This document shows, one piece after another, positions 8,924-17,173 of a stretch of 64,000 nt of DNA; within the stretch, counting starts at the first letter, position 1, and each line of letters begins with the position of its first letter. This DNA is from Paludibacteraceae bacterium (lineage in GTDB: Bacteria; Bacteroidota; Bacteroidia; Bacteroidales; Paludibacteraceae). The notes beneath the pieces are model-generated. The model had not been told where the DNA came from and did not search any database. It saw only the letters and a program-made list of their open reading frames with translations. Both the position numbers and the translations under genes were made by a program. Where the stretch lies: assembly GCA_017551025.1 (NCBI GenBank), contig JAFZNG010000005.1:31653-95652 (forward strand). The letters run 5' to 3'.

Positions 8924-9841
8924 TTATTTAATATTTGCTGCCACCTCGGCGATGAATTGTTCCCAGTCCATGTCGGTCTCGTAGGCATGGCGACCGTCAC
9001 TCCATCTACTCCAGCATGCGCCGAAATAGTAAGTGAAGGTAGTTCCTATCTGATACGGAGCAACCAGCACAACGGTATTGTCGTAAACCATGGGGCGTTT
9101 GGCTGCCGTGTCGGGCACATAGACCGCTATGTAACTGCGGCCCTGGGAGGTAGAACCGTTGTACTCGCGGTTCATCTCGGCCGCTGTCTTGTCGGAGAGG
9201 GCGTCCTCGCAATAGGTGAGCGTGCGCGTCTCATCGTTGTAGCCGCATCGATCCAGATTATCGTGGAGGAAGATGCCGCCACCCAGTTGCAGTTCGGGCA
9301 GCGAGTCGCTACCGACGTAACTGAGGACTACCTCCGCTTTGTTCATCGGCGTGCCGGCCTGCGCGGTGATCGTGATCTGCTCGTGCAGGATATGTCCGGC
9401 TACGGGAACGCTGTCGTATTCGAGTCGGAAGGTCAGTCGCTCCTGGTCCTGGTAGAGGATCTCGTAGCGTGAATAGGGACCGGCAATCCAGAGCTGATCC
9501 TCCGCTATGATAGCCAGTCCGCCGCAACCTGTGGTATGGCCCACCTTATAGCAGTCCAGCCCCTTGCCATAGTTGATATGATACGGCAGTCCGAGTTCTG
9601 TCTCGCGATAGTAGAACGTATCTACAATCAGTTCTGGCGAGGCTTTGAGCCACAGGTCTACACCGTTGGACGGGTTCTCCGGAGCCAGTGCCGGACCGTA
9701 CATACGGAAGGCGGCGTACTCGTTCTCCCAGGCGAAGTCGTCCTTGCGCTCCGGCACAAAACGGCCGAATACGCGCTGCCCCTCCGGCGCACAAGCTGCG
9801 AGAGCAAGAAACATCAAAAGAAAAAATGTGTATTTTTTCAT
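8924..9841 (-). CDS. DUF4861 lipoprotein
   Basis: The product has 305 residues with a lipobox (FLALAAC, Cys at about 18), so it is a periplasmic or outer-membrane lipoprotein. Motifs AFRMYGPALAPENPSNGVDLW, HINYGKGLDCYKVGHTTGCG and the mixed beta-rich body match DUF4861, a family regularly found beside pectin and uronate utilisation genes in Bacteroidota. Some members are suspected to be carbohydrate-active, but no reaction is assigned. It follows kduD and kduI, which supports a role in uronic acid sugar breakdown. Its start codon sits 6 bp from a four-copy octamer array, which therefore occupies the ribosome-loading region. Confidence 0.8.
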   Translation of the reverse strand: MKKYTFFLLMFLALAACAPEGQRVFGRFVPERKDDFAWENEYAAFRMYGPALAPENPSNGVDLWLKASPELIVDTFYYRETELGLPYHINYGKGLDCYKVGHTTGCGGLAIIAEDQLWIAGPYSRYEILYQDQERLTFRLEYDSVPVAGHILHEQITITAQAGTPMNKAEVVLSYVGSDSLPELQLGGGIFLHDNLDRCGYNDETRTLTYCEDALSDKTAAEMNREYNGSTSQGRSYIAVYVPDTAAKRPMVYDNTVVLVAPYQIGTTFTYYFGACWSRWSDGRHAYETDMDWEQFIAEVAANIK

Positions 9842-9847
9842 ATTCTT

Positions 9848-9879
9848 CGTAATGACGTAATGACGTAATGACGTAATGA
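9848..9879. repeat. Octamer array CGTAATGA x4 upstream of the DUF4861 gene
   Basis: Four perfect tandem copies of CGTAATGA, then a partial copy CGACG. It fills most of the 47 bp between kduD and the DUF4861 start and sits where the ribosome would bind, so copy number would change leader length. Confidence 0.95.
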
Positions 9880-9888
9880 CGACGTTTT

Positions 9889-10692
9889 TTATTTAGGTTG
9901 CCGACCAATATAAGCCAGTATGCCGCCATCGACGTATATGATCTGTCCGTTCACAGCATCCGAGGCATGCGAGGCCAGGAATACGGCCGTACCACCCAAT
10001 TCATCGGGGTTGAGCCAACGGCCCGCAGGGGTCTTGGCGCAGATAAATGCATCGAAGGGATGACGGCTTCCGTCCGCTTGCGGCTCGCGCAGCGGAGCGG
10101 TCTGTGGCGTGGCAATATAGCCCGGACCGAGGCCGTTACACTGGATATTATACTCGCCGTACTCGGAGCAGATATTACGCGTCAGCATCTTCAGTCCGCC
10201 CTTGGCAGCCGCATAAGCCGAGACGGTCTCGCGTCCCAGTTCGGACATCATCGAGCAGATATTGATGATCTTGCCCTCGCGGCGCTCCATCATTTCCGGC
10301 AGCACCGCCGCGCTGACGATATACGGGGCTACCAGGTCGATGTCAATAACCTGCTGGAACTCCTCGCGCTTCATCTCGTGCATCGGGATGCGCTTGATAA
10401 TACCGGCGTTGTTGACCAGGATATGAATAGGACCAACCTCACGGTGGATCTGCTCCACCAGTGCCTTGACAGCCACTTCATCGGTCACGTCGCATACATA
10501 GCCGTGGGCATTCATAATACCCTCGGCGCGATACGCCTCCATGGCTTTGTCGATCGCCTCTTGGCTACGGGCGTTGAAGATAATATGGTCTGCACCCGCC
10601 TCGGCAAACGCTTTGGCGATAGCAAAACCGATTCCGTAGCAACCACCTGTCACCCAGGCATTCTTGCCCTCCAAAGAGAATAATTTAAGCAT
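9889..10692 (-). CDS. kduD: SDR-family oxidoreductase KduD / gluconate 5-dehydrogenase-like
   Basis: The protein has 267 residues, a classical short-chain dehydrogenase. The NAD(P)-binding turn TGGCYGIG is at 15-22, NNAG at 94-97, catalytic serine at S147, and Y160-x-x-x-K164 forms the active site. The C-terminal VNGQIIYVDGG is typical. MLKLFSLEGKNAWVTGG at the start is close to KduD and to the gluconate 5-dehydrogenases of Bacteroides. With kduI next to it, the likely reaction is reduction of 2,5-diketo-3-deoxygluconate to 2-keto-3-deoxygluconate (KDG) in uronate breakdown. Gluconate 5-dehydrogenase activity is the alternative. Confidence 0.85.
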   Translation of the reverse strand: MLKLFSLEGKNAWVTGGCYGIGFAIAKAFAEAGADHIIFNARSQEAIDKAMEAYRAEGIMNAHGYVCDVTDEVAVKALVEQIHREVGPIHILVNNAGIIKRIPMHEMKREEFQQVIDIDLVAPYIVSAAVLPEMMERREGKIINICSMMSELGRETVSAYAAAKGGLKMLTRNICSEYGEYNIQCNGLGPGYIATPQTAPLREPQADGSRHPFDAFICAKTPAGRWLNPDELGGTAVFLASHASDAVNGQIIYVDGGILAYIGRQPK

Positions 10693-10706
10693 GATAAGCT
10701 GTAAAT

Positions 10707-10750
10707 CTTTAGTTATTCTTTAGTTATTCTTTGGTTATTCTTTAGTAATT
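10707..10750. repeat. 11-mer array CTTTAGTTATT x4 between kduI and kduD
   Basis: Units CTTTAGTTATT, CTTTAGTTATT, CTTTGGTTATT, CTTTAGTAATT. The array fills nearly the whole 64 bp between the end of kduI and the start of kduD. Confidence 0.92.
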
Positions 10751-10756
10751 CACCTT

Positions 10757-11599
10757 CTATTTAAGGTCTGTTATTAGACTGAAGTCCTGGTCGCCGTAAT
10801 CCAGGTTCTCACCACCCATACCCCAGATAAAGGTGTAGTTGTGGGTAGCGGCAGCCGAGTGGATCGACCACTCCGGCGACAGTACGGCCTGGTTACCGCG
10901 CATCCAAATATGGCGCGTCTCTTGTACTTCGCCCATGAAGTGGCAAACAGCCTGGTCTTCGGGCACTTCAAAGTAGAAATACGCCTCCATGCGGCGGCTG
11001 TGTACGTGGGCCGGCATGGTGTTCCATACGCTACCGGTGTTGAGTTCGGTCATACCCATCTGGAGTTGGCAGGTCGGCAGTACCTGGTTGACGAGCATCT
11101 TGTTGATGTCCCGTTCGTTGCTCATCTCGAGGCTACCCATATGCGCTACAACGGCATCGGCCTTCGTCACCTTCTTGTTGGGATACGTACAGTGAGCAGT
11201 CGTGGAGTTGAAGTAGAACAGAGCTGGCTTATTCGCATCCAGACTCTCGAAACGCACCTCGCGGTCACCGCGACCCAGGTATAGCGCTTCCTTATAGTCC
11301 AACTCATATACCTCATCGCCGGCTATGACGCGTCCTTTGCCGCCGACATTAAAGATACCTATCTCGCGGCGGGTGAGGAAATACGGTGCACGCAGCGGGT
11401 CGATGGCTTCCAACAACAGCGATTCCTGAATGGGCATGGCACCGCCTACAATCATGCGGTCGTACATCGAATAGACCATATTCACTTCGTCTGCCGCAAA
11501 GAGCTTTTCAATCAGGAAATCCTGACGCAGACGGCTCGTGTCATACTGCTTGGCATCCGTAGGGTTGGACGCATAGCGTACTTCATAATTTGTTTTCAT
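10757..11599 (-). CDS. kduI: 5-dehydro-4-deoxy-D-glucuronate isomerase
   Basis: The product has 280 residues, the length of E. coli KduI (278). The cupin metal site is visible: H198 and H200 in MPAHVHSRRMEAYFYF, E205 in the same strand, and H247 in SPEWSIHSAAATHNY. KduI interconverts 5-keto-4-deoxyuronate and 2,5-diketo-3-deoxygluconate, the step before KduD, in the breakdown of pectin or other unsaturated uronates made by polysaccharide lyases. It is cytoplasmic. No lyase or SusCD pair lies in the window, so the polysaccharide source is unknown. It follows the barrel gene by 9 bp. Confidence 0.95.
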   Translation of the reverse strand: MKTNYEVRYASNPTDAKQYDTSRLRQDFLIEKLFAADEVNMVYSMYDRMIVGGAMPIQESLLLEAIDPLRAPYFLTRREIGIFNVGGKGRVIAGDEVYELDYKEALYLGRGDREVRFESLDANKPALFYFNSTTAHCTYPNKKVTKADAVVAHMGSLEMSNERDINKMLVNQVLPTCQLQMGMTELNTGSVWNTMPAHVHSRRMEAYFYFEVPEDQAVCHFMGEVQETRHIWMRGNQAVLSPEWSIHSAAATHNYTFIWGMGGENLDYGDQDFSLITDLK

Positions 11600-11608
11600 T
11601 ATATATGC

Positions 11609-12328
11609 TTAATTTTTAATTTTTACTTTTGGATTCTTAACTTGCTTATTCAGCGGCCACAACCATCCGAGATTGATGCTTACGTCCAGCGGGTTGGCCC
11701 GCGAGAAGTAGTCCCCGGGCTGCGTACCGTAGATACTGCCGAGGCTGTAATTAGCGCGCAGTTCCAACTGGTAGAGGCCGGCTTTTTGTGTCCGCACATA
11801 GAAACCGAGTCCGGCAGCCAGTCCCCAGTCGAAGCGGCTGTTGAGCGACTGGTACTGCTTCGACGCTGCAGCGGAAAGCGGTGTGCCGCTGTAGGTATCT
11901 GCTATGCAGAAACCGATTTGCGGACCCAGGTTGAGGAATCCGCGCACGCTACGTTGCTGCGGAAAATAGAGGTGCATGAGGAAAGGCAGTTCCAGGTAAT
12001 GGAGGTGGCGCTCGTAAGTGCCCGTCGAGGCGTCATGTTCACGCCAACCTCGGTGCATGTAATTGAGCTCGACCTGCAGTCCGCACACCTTATGTCCGGC
12101 ATAGCGGAAGACCAGTCCGCCGTCACCGCCCAGCAGGACGCCGTTGGTGAACGGGTTGTTCATGTAGGATACCGTCGGACTGTAGAGCACCGTAGAGGCT
12201 TGTACACCGCCTTGCACACCGATATACATCTCCGGTGCACGCAGCATAGGCTGCGCCATAGAAGGAACTATGATTGCTCCGCTCAGCGAGCAAAGAACCA
12301 GAATAAGTATGTACTTTTTCAAATTCAT
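11609..12328 (-). CDS. Outer-membrane beta-barrel protein (PorT/OmpW-like size class)
   Basis: The protein has 239 residues with a signal peptide (to about residue 25). Alternating polar and hydrophobic strands such as FRYAGHKVCGLQVELNYMHR, FLNLGPQIGFCIAD and YQLELRANYSLGSIY fit an eight-stranded barrel of the OMP_b-brl_2 type common in Bacteroidota. Partners and cargo are unknown. It is translationally coupled (4 bp overlap) to the upstream LysM/binding-protein gene. Its C terminus (KQVKNPKVKIKN) is encoded by a degenerate heptamer array and ends in Lys/Asn rather than the aromatic residue expected of a barrel C terminus, so the array may have extended the gene. Confidence 0.75.
   Translation of the reverse strand: MNLKKYILILVLCSLSGAIIVPSMAQPMLRAPEMYIGVQGGVQASTVLYSPTVSYMNNPFTNGVLLGGDGGLVFRYAGHKVCGLQVELNYMHRGWREHDASTGTYERHLHYLELPFLMHLYFPQQRSVRGFLNLGPQIGFCIADTYSGTPLSAAASKQYQSLNSRFDWGLAAGLGFYVRTQKAGLYQLELRANYSLGSIYGTQPGDYFSRANPLDVSINLGWLWPLNKQVKNPKVKIKN
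11612..11642. repeat. Degenerate heptamer array (TTAATTT-like) at the barrel gene's 3' end
   Basis: Units read about TTAATTT, TTAATTT, TTACTTT, TGGATTC, TTAACTT. They encode the last residues of the barrel protein. The later units are weak. Confidence 0.6.
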
Positions 12329-13608
12329 TCCGTGCGTAGTACCTCGATATGCGAGTTGATCATCGCGCCGCCTTCGGCATAGGGCTCGAAGTCGATATCC
12401 GACTGCGCCCCGTGGTAACGTTTGCCGATGAGCATGCCTATCAGTTTGCGCGTTACGTCATAGCCCAGCAAGTCGTAGCGGGGATAGATGACTGCATGGC
12501 GGATATTGAAATACTTATCCCAGGCTTCATCGTAGGCCGTGAGGTCCGCTTCTTGCTCCGTTACAAAGGTGGAAGTATAGATGAGCGGCACGTTGATTTG
12601 CTCCTTGAGCCACGAGAAGACACCATATAATGCCATCTTGTGCGTAGGGTGGAGTGCCTCAATCTTGGCTACATACGCACGATTGCGCTGGAAGCGGCTG
12701 GTGGGGAAGAATACAATGTTCTCCGCCCCCGTACGCAGAGCGTATACTAAGGAGTCGTGCAGCACGGCATGGCTGGCGATCGAGGTACAACTAAGTCCGT
12801 TCTCAAGGATTGCATCACGCATAGCATGCGTCTCAGCGTCCATCGTAGAATCCTCGATGAAGACGCAGTTGAGTTTCTGATCGGCCGACAGCAAGTATTC
12901 GACGACGGCTTTGCGTTCTTGCTCCGGCGTAGAATTATACTGCATGAGATAAGGGTTGTCGCCCAAGCGTGAGGCATTGTTGGTCACGGGTAAGATGGTT
13001 GGTATGCGGTTCTCCTTGATCCACGGACTGAGCAACTCGATTTGCTCAGGGTAGAACGGACCGATGATACCATGCGTGCCATAGAGCGAACTGTCGCGCA
13101 GCAAGGCGGCAACAGCTACGGTGTCGGTCTTGCTGTTGTGGACATAGAGGTCGATATAGAGCGAGTCTTTCTGCGGGGTTTCGTAGAGCGCCATAATGAT
13201 ACCGCGGTAGAACTCAATAAGTCGTTCCTCCTGGGCATTCGGGGCATCGTTGCCTACGTGGAAAGGCATGATCACATCCAGCCTGTAGTGGGGCAGCAGG
13301 GCGATGATCGAGTCGAGGTTCTCGCCATCCATCTCGCGCGGTGCACCGGCTACGGGGATGCGCAGAATCTCGTCTTCTTGCGGTCCGCGTTCACGCAGTT
13401 GGGGGTTCCAGGCGATAATGTCGTCCTGGTTGACATTGAAGATTTTGCTGATGCGGTAGAGACCTACGCTTTTCTCCACCTGGTAGCGATATACCAGATA
13501 GCCGTTGACACGTTCGGTCGGGTAGTTGAGTGTCTGCGCCAACATGGTGACAGTCAGGCTCAAAAGCATCATCAGTGTAATCAATCGTTGCTTCATACGA
13601 TATGTCAT
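12325..13608 (-). CDS. LysM domain fused to a type 1 periplasmic-binding-protein-like domain
   Basis: The product has 427 residues (423 if the second Met, at 13596, is used). A signal peptide covers about 1-25. Residues about 35-88 (YRQVEKSVGLYRISKIF region through DDIIAWNPQLRERG) are a LysM repeat. The rest, about 105-425, resembles a type 1 periplasmic-binding fold: IIMALYETPQKDSLYIDLYV, GIIGPFYPEQIELLSPWI, PTILPVTNNASRL, IYTSTFVTEQ and YPRYDLLGYDVTRKL follow the order of amino-acid-binding proteins. No transporter genes are adjacent, so it more likely acts at the cell wall, in the manner of LpoA-like activators, than in uptake; that is inference. The 13608 start overlaps gldG by 4 bp. Confidence 0.75.
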   Translation of the reverse strand: MTYRMKQRLITLMMLLSLTVTMLAQTLNYPTERVNGYLVYRYQVEKSVGLYRISKIFNVNQDDIIAWNPQLRERGPQEDEILRIPVAGAPREMDGENLDSIIALLPHYRLDVIMPFHVGNDAPNAQEERLIEFYRGIIMALYETPQKDSLYIDLYVHNSKTDTVAVAALLRDSSLYGTHGIIGPFYPEQIELLSPWIKENRIPTILPVTNNASRLGDNPYLMQYNSTPEQERKAVVEYLLSADQKLNCVFIEDSTMDAETHAMRDAILENGLSCTSIASHAVLHDSLVYALRTGAENIVFFPTSRFQRNRAYVAKIEALHPTHKMALYGVFSWLKEQINVPLIYTSTFVTEQEADLTAYDEAWDKYFNIRHAVIYPRYDLLGYDVTRKLIGMLIGKRYHGAQSDIDFEPYAEGGAMINSHIEVLRTE

Positions 13609-15233
13609 TTATGGGTATATTTACGTTTTCGGCTCAGCATGACCGTGAGTCCCACCAGTGCCAGCAGGGCTATCGGCACAATGGTGCTGACGGCCTGGAT
13701 GGCGGACAGTTGGGCATATGAGCGTTTCTGGTTGAGCAGGTGGAGATCCACTTTCTTCTGGCGCAAGGCTATCAGTCCCTCGTCATCGGCCAGGTAAAGC
13801 ACGGCATTCGTGAGGAAGTCACGGTTGCCGAACTGCATGCCGGAGTAGCGGTCATAGCCGACGGGCAGGGCTTGTCCCTGTTCCAGGTCGTTGCGAATGA
13901 TACTACCCGAGGCTACAATGATCTGACGCGTGTCGAGACTCTGCTCGCGCTGCGACTGTTGGGTGCGAATGCTATCCGGTCGCATACGGTGGGCAAATAT
14001 CGACGGGAACTCGCCCTGCAATGCCACAGCTACCGGGATATACTGGTAGCGGAAGGTGCTCATGTCGGGATTCATGTCGCCCAGATCAACTTCGGCAGGC
14101 GTCGGAATAACGCGGCTGGCAGTGGAAGTAGCGAGCAGTATCTCCTTGCGGATACCGTCCTCGCCGCCTACGGCCTCAATAGGCGAGGCAAAAGAACAAG
14201 AGACTTGCGTCACGTTCTTGGTGACGGGCGACTCCTGCGAGGTCAATAATAGCGGTGCGTAGTACCACGGCATCGGTTGCAGGTTGGTCTGCTGCGGGTC
14301 TTGGGATACGTTGACCGGTATAGGCAGGCACTGTACGTCTTGCAGCAGTGCCGGCTGGATACGTACGCCATAACGGAAGAGCATATCCGAGAGGTTGAGA
14401 TCGAGCGGCAAGACGGGCGTAAAGCCGTTCTTGCTGAGCACTTCATCGGAGAAGACAACGCCATTGAGCACCCACAGGATACGTCCACCCTGCATCAGGT
14501 ATTGGTCCAGACAATATTTGTCTTCCTCCGAGAAACGTGTCTGCGGGTCGGCGATGATGAGTACACGGTAGGCATTGAGCGCCTCGGGCTGGTTGCCGAT
14601 ACGTCCGCGGTCGACCTGAAAATGGCGGCTCAGTTGCTGCGTAATATCCGCTACACGCTGTTCCGACAACTCCTGATGACCTTCGATGAAGGCGATCTTC
14701 GGTGTCTCGGTGCGCATCAGTTCGCTGATGGCTTCTACAAGCGTATATTCCAGATTCTCGATGCTGACATTCAGGTTTTCCTCACCCGACAATTGCCGAT
14801 TGTTGTTAAGCAGCGGCACAACGGTAAAGCGTCCATTGTAGGATACTTTGGCATAGGGATAGACCGGTGTCTGAGCCGTCTTGCCGTTGCGTTGGCGTTC
14901 GTGGACAATCGTTGGTTGCATACCGTCGGGCAACTTATCGTGCTCGCTATCGAAGGTATGGCTTTTAATAGCGGCATATACGCGGAACTCGTCGAGCGTC
15001 TCTTCGGTAGCGTTGCGCAACTTGCGGAAACCGGCATTCAGATCGCCGTCCAAATAGACCGTCACCTCCACGGGCTCCTCCAGCGAACCGAGCAACTGCT
15101 TGGTCTGCCGTCCGAGTGTGTAATGGCGGTCGTCGGTCATGTCTACGCGTACTACAAATACGCGTGCCATCACCGTGGCGACTACCATCAGTACCACTAC
15201 AACCGCCCATATGTACTTTTCAGCTTTCAGCAT
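13605..15233 (-). CDS. gldG: GldG-like ABC transporter auxiliary protein
   Basis: The protein has 542 residues. An N-terminal helix (WAVVVVLMVVATVMARVFVV) is followed by RVDMTDDRHYTLGRQTKQLL and the long ABC_transp_aux periplasmic domain (VEVTVYLDGDLNAGF, KIAFIEGHQELSEQ), and a C-terminal membrane span (about 515-535) ends in KRKYTHK. This is the layout of GldG, which works with the permease GldF and ATPase GldA in gliding Bacteroidota and has homologues in non-gliding ones. Neither gldF nor gldA is adjacent: the gene before it is a prolyl isomerase. Its start codon lies inside a heptamer array. Confidence 0.85.
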   Translation of the reverse strand: MLKAEKYIWAVVVVLMVVATVMARVFVVRVDMTDDRHYTLGRQTKQLLGSLEEPVEVTVYLDGDLNAGFRKLRNATEETLDEFRVYAAIKSHTFDSEHDKLPDGMQPTIVHERQRNGKTAQTPVYPYAKVSYNGRFTVVPLLNNNRQLSGEENLNVSIENLEYTLVEAISELMRTETPKIAFIEGHQELSEQRVADITQQLSRHFQVDRGRIGNQPEALNAYRVLIIADPQTRFSEEDKYCLDQYLMQGGRILWVLNGVVFSDEVLSKNGFTPVLPLDLNLSDMLFRYGVRIQPALLQDVQCLPIPVNVSQDPQQTNLQPMPWYYAPLLLTSQESPVTKNVTQVSCSFASPIEAVGGEDGIRKEILLATSTASRVIPTPAEVDLGDMNPDMSTFRYQYIPVAVALQGEFPSIFAHRMRPDSIRTQQSQREQSLDTRQIIVASGSIIRNDLEQGQALPVGYDRYSGMQFGNRDFLTNAVLYLADDEGLIALRQKKVDLHLLNQKRSYAQLSAIQAVSTIVPIALLALVGLTVMLSRKRKYTHK

Positions 15234-15246
15234 TCAGCTTTTAGCT
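15219..15246. repeat. Heptamer array TTCAGCT x4 over the gldG start codon
   Basis: Units TTCAGCT, TTCAGCA, TTCAGCT, TTTAGCT. On the coding strand they encode the beginning of GldG (M-L-K-A-E-K), and the array reaches the stop of the upstream prolyl isomerase. The start codon is inside the array. Confidence 0.88.
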
Positions 15247-16988
15247 TATTTCTTTATTTCGTTGAATACCGCTTGGTCTACAACTACTTCGTATTTCTCG
15301 CGCAACTGCTTGATCCATAGTTGCTCCAGGTAGTCCTGATAGTCGGTGGTCACGCGACCGCGTTCATCGGAATAATGCTGCGGTGCCTTGAGCGTACGAC
15401 CTACGCAGAAGACGTAAGGCCACTCTTCGGTCTCGGGCTGCGGCGCTTTCTTATCCTTGAAGCCAAGACGGTCTACTACCTTGTTCTGGCCTTTTGCCCA
15501 AAGACCGTGGTTGTACTTCACGAAGGTCTGACCGTCGATATTGATACGCTGGTTGACATAACTCTCGATAGAGTCAGGGTTGGAGCGGATGATCGACTTC
15601 ATGGCGCGCATCGTATTCTTGTCTTTGCAGTATACGACATAACCTTTGTAGCGACTTTCGGTCCACTGGTAGCGGTCGCGGTGCGCCTGGAAATATTCTT
15701 CCAAACCGGCGGTGTCCTTAGCAGCCTTATCCCATACCTCGCGCAGCGATACTTCGAACAGCAGGATGCCGTCATGGTACTCGCGAACGAGGTTGGCGAA
15801 CTCGGGATATTTCTCCTCCAGGTGGCTGTCGGCGTAGGCTTTTACGTCCTCATCGCTCATGTCAGCAGGCAGGTTGTACTCGGCACGGGTGCGACGTACA
15901 AAGGCCTTGTCGGTCTCCTGCATACGCTCATCACGCTGTACATTACGAGCCACCATGGTACGGATGCTATCGAGCGGTTGGATAGGACGGCGATCGTAGA
16001 GCTTGATGATGTGCCATCCGTAATCGCTGGTAAAAGGTGCACTCAGCTGACCGGGCTGCATCGAGAAGGCGGTTTGCTCAAACTGCGGTACCATCATGCC
16101 GTGGCCGAACCAACCAAGGTCACCTCCGCGTGCGGCCGAACCGCGATCATCGGATAGACGACGGGCTATTTCTTCGAATTCACCGCCGCGGAGCAACTCA
16201 CCGTAAATAGAGTCGATCTGTACTTTCATGACAGCCTTAATCGAGTCGTTGCCACGCGGCACCATCTTCATGACATGCGCGGCATGGACTTCCTCGTGGG
16301 GGCGTTCCTCTTCTACGAGAGCTATGTGCAGACCGTAGGCGGTGCGGAAGATAGGCGTGATGTCACCCACGTTGGTGGTATAGACAGCCTCCTCAAAACT
16401 GAAGACATACCGGAAAGGTGTGATCCAGCCGAGTTCACCGCCATTGTCCTGGACGCTGGGGTCGGTAGAGAGCTGACGAGCCAAGTCCTCGAAGAGTTTG
16501 GCACGTTTCTGCCCCTTGACTTTAAGCAATTGCTTGCGGGCTTTTTCGAGTTGCGTACGTGCAGCACGTTCTGCCGAATCGGAAGCCGTTGCCGGGCACT
16601 GGATAGCGATATGCGAAGCGCGGCGGTCGCGACTCATGCGGCTGTAGCTGAGCTCGATCATGCTGTCGAGCGCCTGCTCGTCCTGCAGGTACTTCGGCGT
16701 AGCCTGTGCACGATAGCCGGCCAGTTCCTTCAGGAAGGCGGCGGTGGTGTCGATGCCTTGCGCTTTCGCCTCGGCCACTTTAAGTTTGAAATTAATGAAT
16801 AGATCCAGGTACTCGTCCATGGTCTTTTGGTCCAAGGTGGTCTCCTGGTTGTTCTTCTGATAGATGTAAAGGAACTCGGATGCCATAATGGGTTCGCCAT
16901 TGATGGTCATTAGTACTTTGTCCTCCTGTGCCATGGCTACGGTAGTCATACCGATCAGCACGGCAATACTCAAGAAAAATCGTTTCAT
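15246..16988 (-). CDS. Periplasmic peptidyl-prolyl isomerase, SurA/PpiD-like
   Basis: The product has 580 residues. A signal peptide ends at TVAMAQ (about 21). A SurA-like helical N-terminal region follows, then two parvulin (rotamase) domains at about 125-235 (RRASHIAIQ; DNGGELGWITPFRYVFSFEE) and 237-345 (AAHVMKMVPRG; GGDLGWFGHGMMVPQFEQ). A C-terminal helical region runs to the end. It catalyses cis-trans isomerisation and acts as a chaperone for outer-membrane proteins in the periplasm. It is the first gene of the long minus-strand run and has its own promoter at 17038-17069, which faces the DHH gene's promoter. Confidence 0.92.
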   Translation of the reverse strand: MKRFFLSIAVLIGMTTVAMAQEDKVLMTINGEPIMASEFLYIYQKNNQETTLDQKTMDEYLDLFINFKLKVAEAKAQGIDTTAAFLKELAGYRAQATPKYLQDEQALDSMIELSYSRMSRDRRASHIAIQCPATASDSAERAARTQLEKARKQLLKVKGQKRAKLFEDLARQLSTDPSVQDNGGELGWITPFRYVFSFEEAVYTTNVGDITPIFRTAYGLHIALVEEERPHEEVHAAHVMKMVPRGNDSIKAVMKVQIDSIYGELLRGGEFEEIARRLSDDRGSAARGGDLGWFGHGMMVPQFEQTAFSMQPGQLSAPFTSDYGWHIIKLYDRRPIQPLDSIRTMVARNVQRDERMQETDKAFVRRTRAEYNLPADMSDEDVKAYADSHLEEKYPEFANLVREYHDGILLFEVSLREVWDKAAKDTAGLEEYFQAHRDRYQWTESRYKGYVVYCKDKNTMRAMKSIIRSNPDSIESYVNQRINIDGQTFVKYNHGLWAKGQNKVVDRLGFKDKKAPQPETEEWPYVFCVGRTLKAPQHYSDERGRVTTDYQDYLEQLWIKQLREKYEVVVDQAVFNEIKK

Positions 16989-17037
16989 TATCTATAAATT
17001 ATATGTTTTTTTGTTTGTATACATACAAAATATCGCG

Positions 17038-17069
17038 CAAAGGTACGTTTTTTTTTTGATATACGCAAT
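17038..17069 (-). promoter_or_regulatory. Promoter for the prolyl isomerase operon
   Basis: On the minus strand, -33 ATTG (17066-17069), a 20 bp spacer and -7 TACCTTTG (17038-17045) match the Bacteroidota TTTG / TAnnTTTG consensus. It shares its core with the divergent promoter of the DHH gene. Confidence 0.75.
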
Positions 17070-17085
17070 TTTTTTTGTAATTTTG
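17055..17085 (+). promoter_or_regulatory. Promoter for the DHH phosphoesterase gene
   Basis: -33 TTTG (17055-17058), 19 bp, then -7 TAATTTTG (17078-17085). The leader to ATG 17174 is about 80 nt. Confidence 0.8.
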
Positions 17086-17173
17086 CAGCGAAAATTGCAG
17101 ATAATCGTTCCCAAGGGGATAAGAATATTGAAACAATCGCATAGTAAATCCGAATTTTGATAGAACAAAAACC

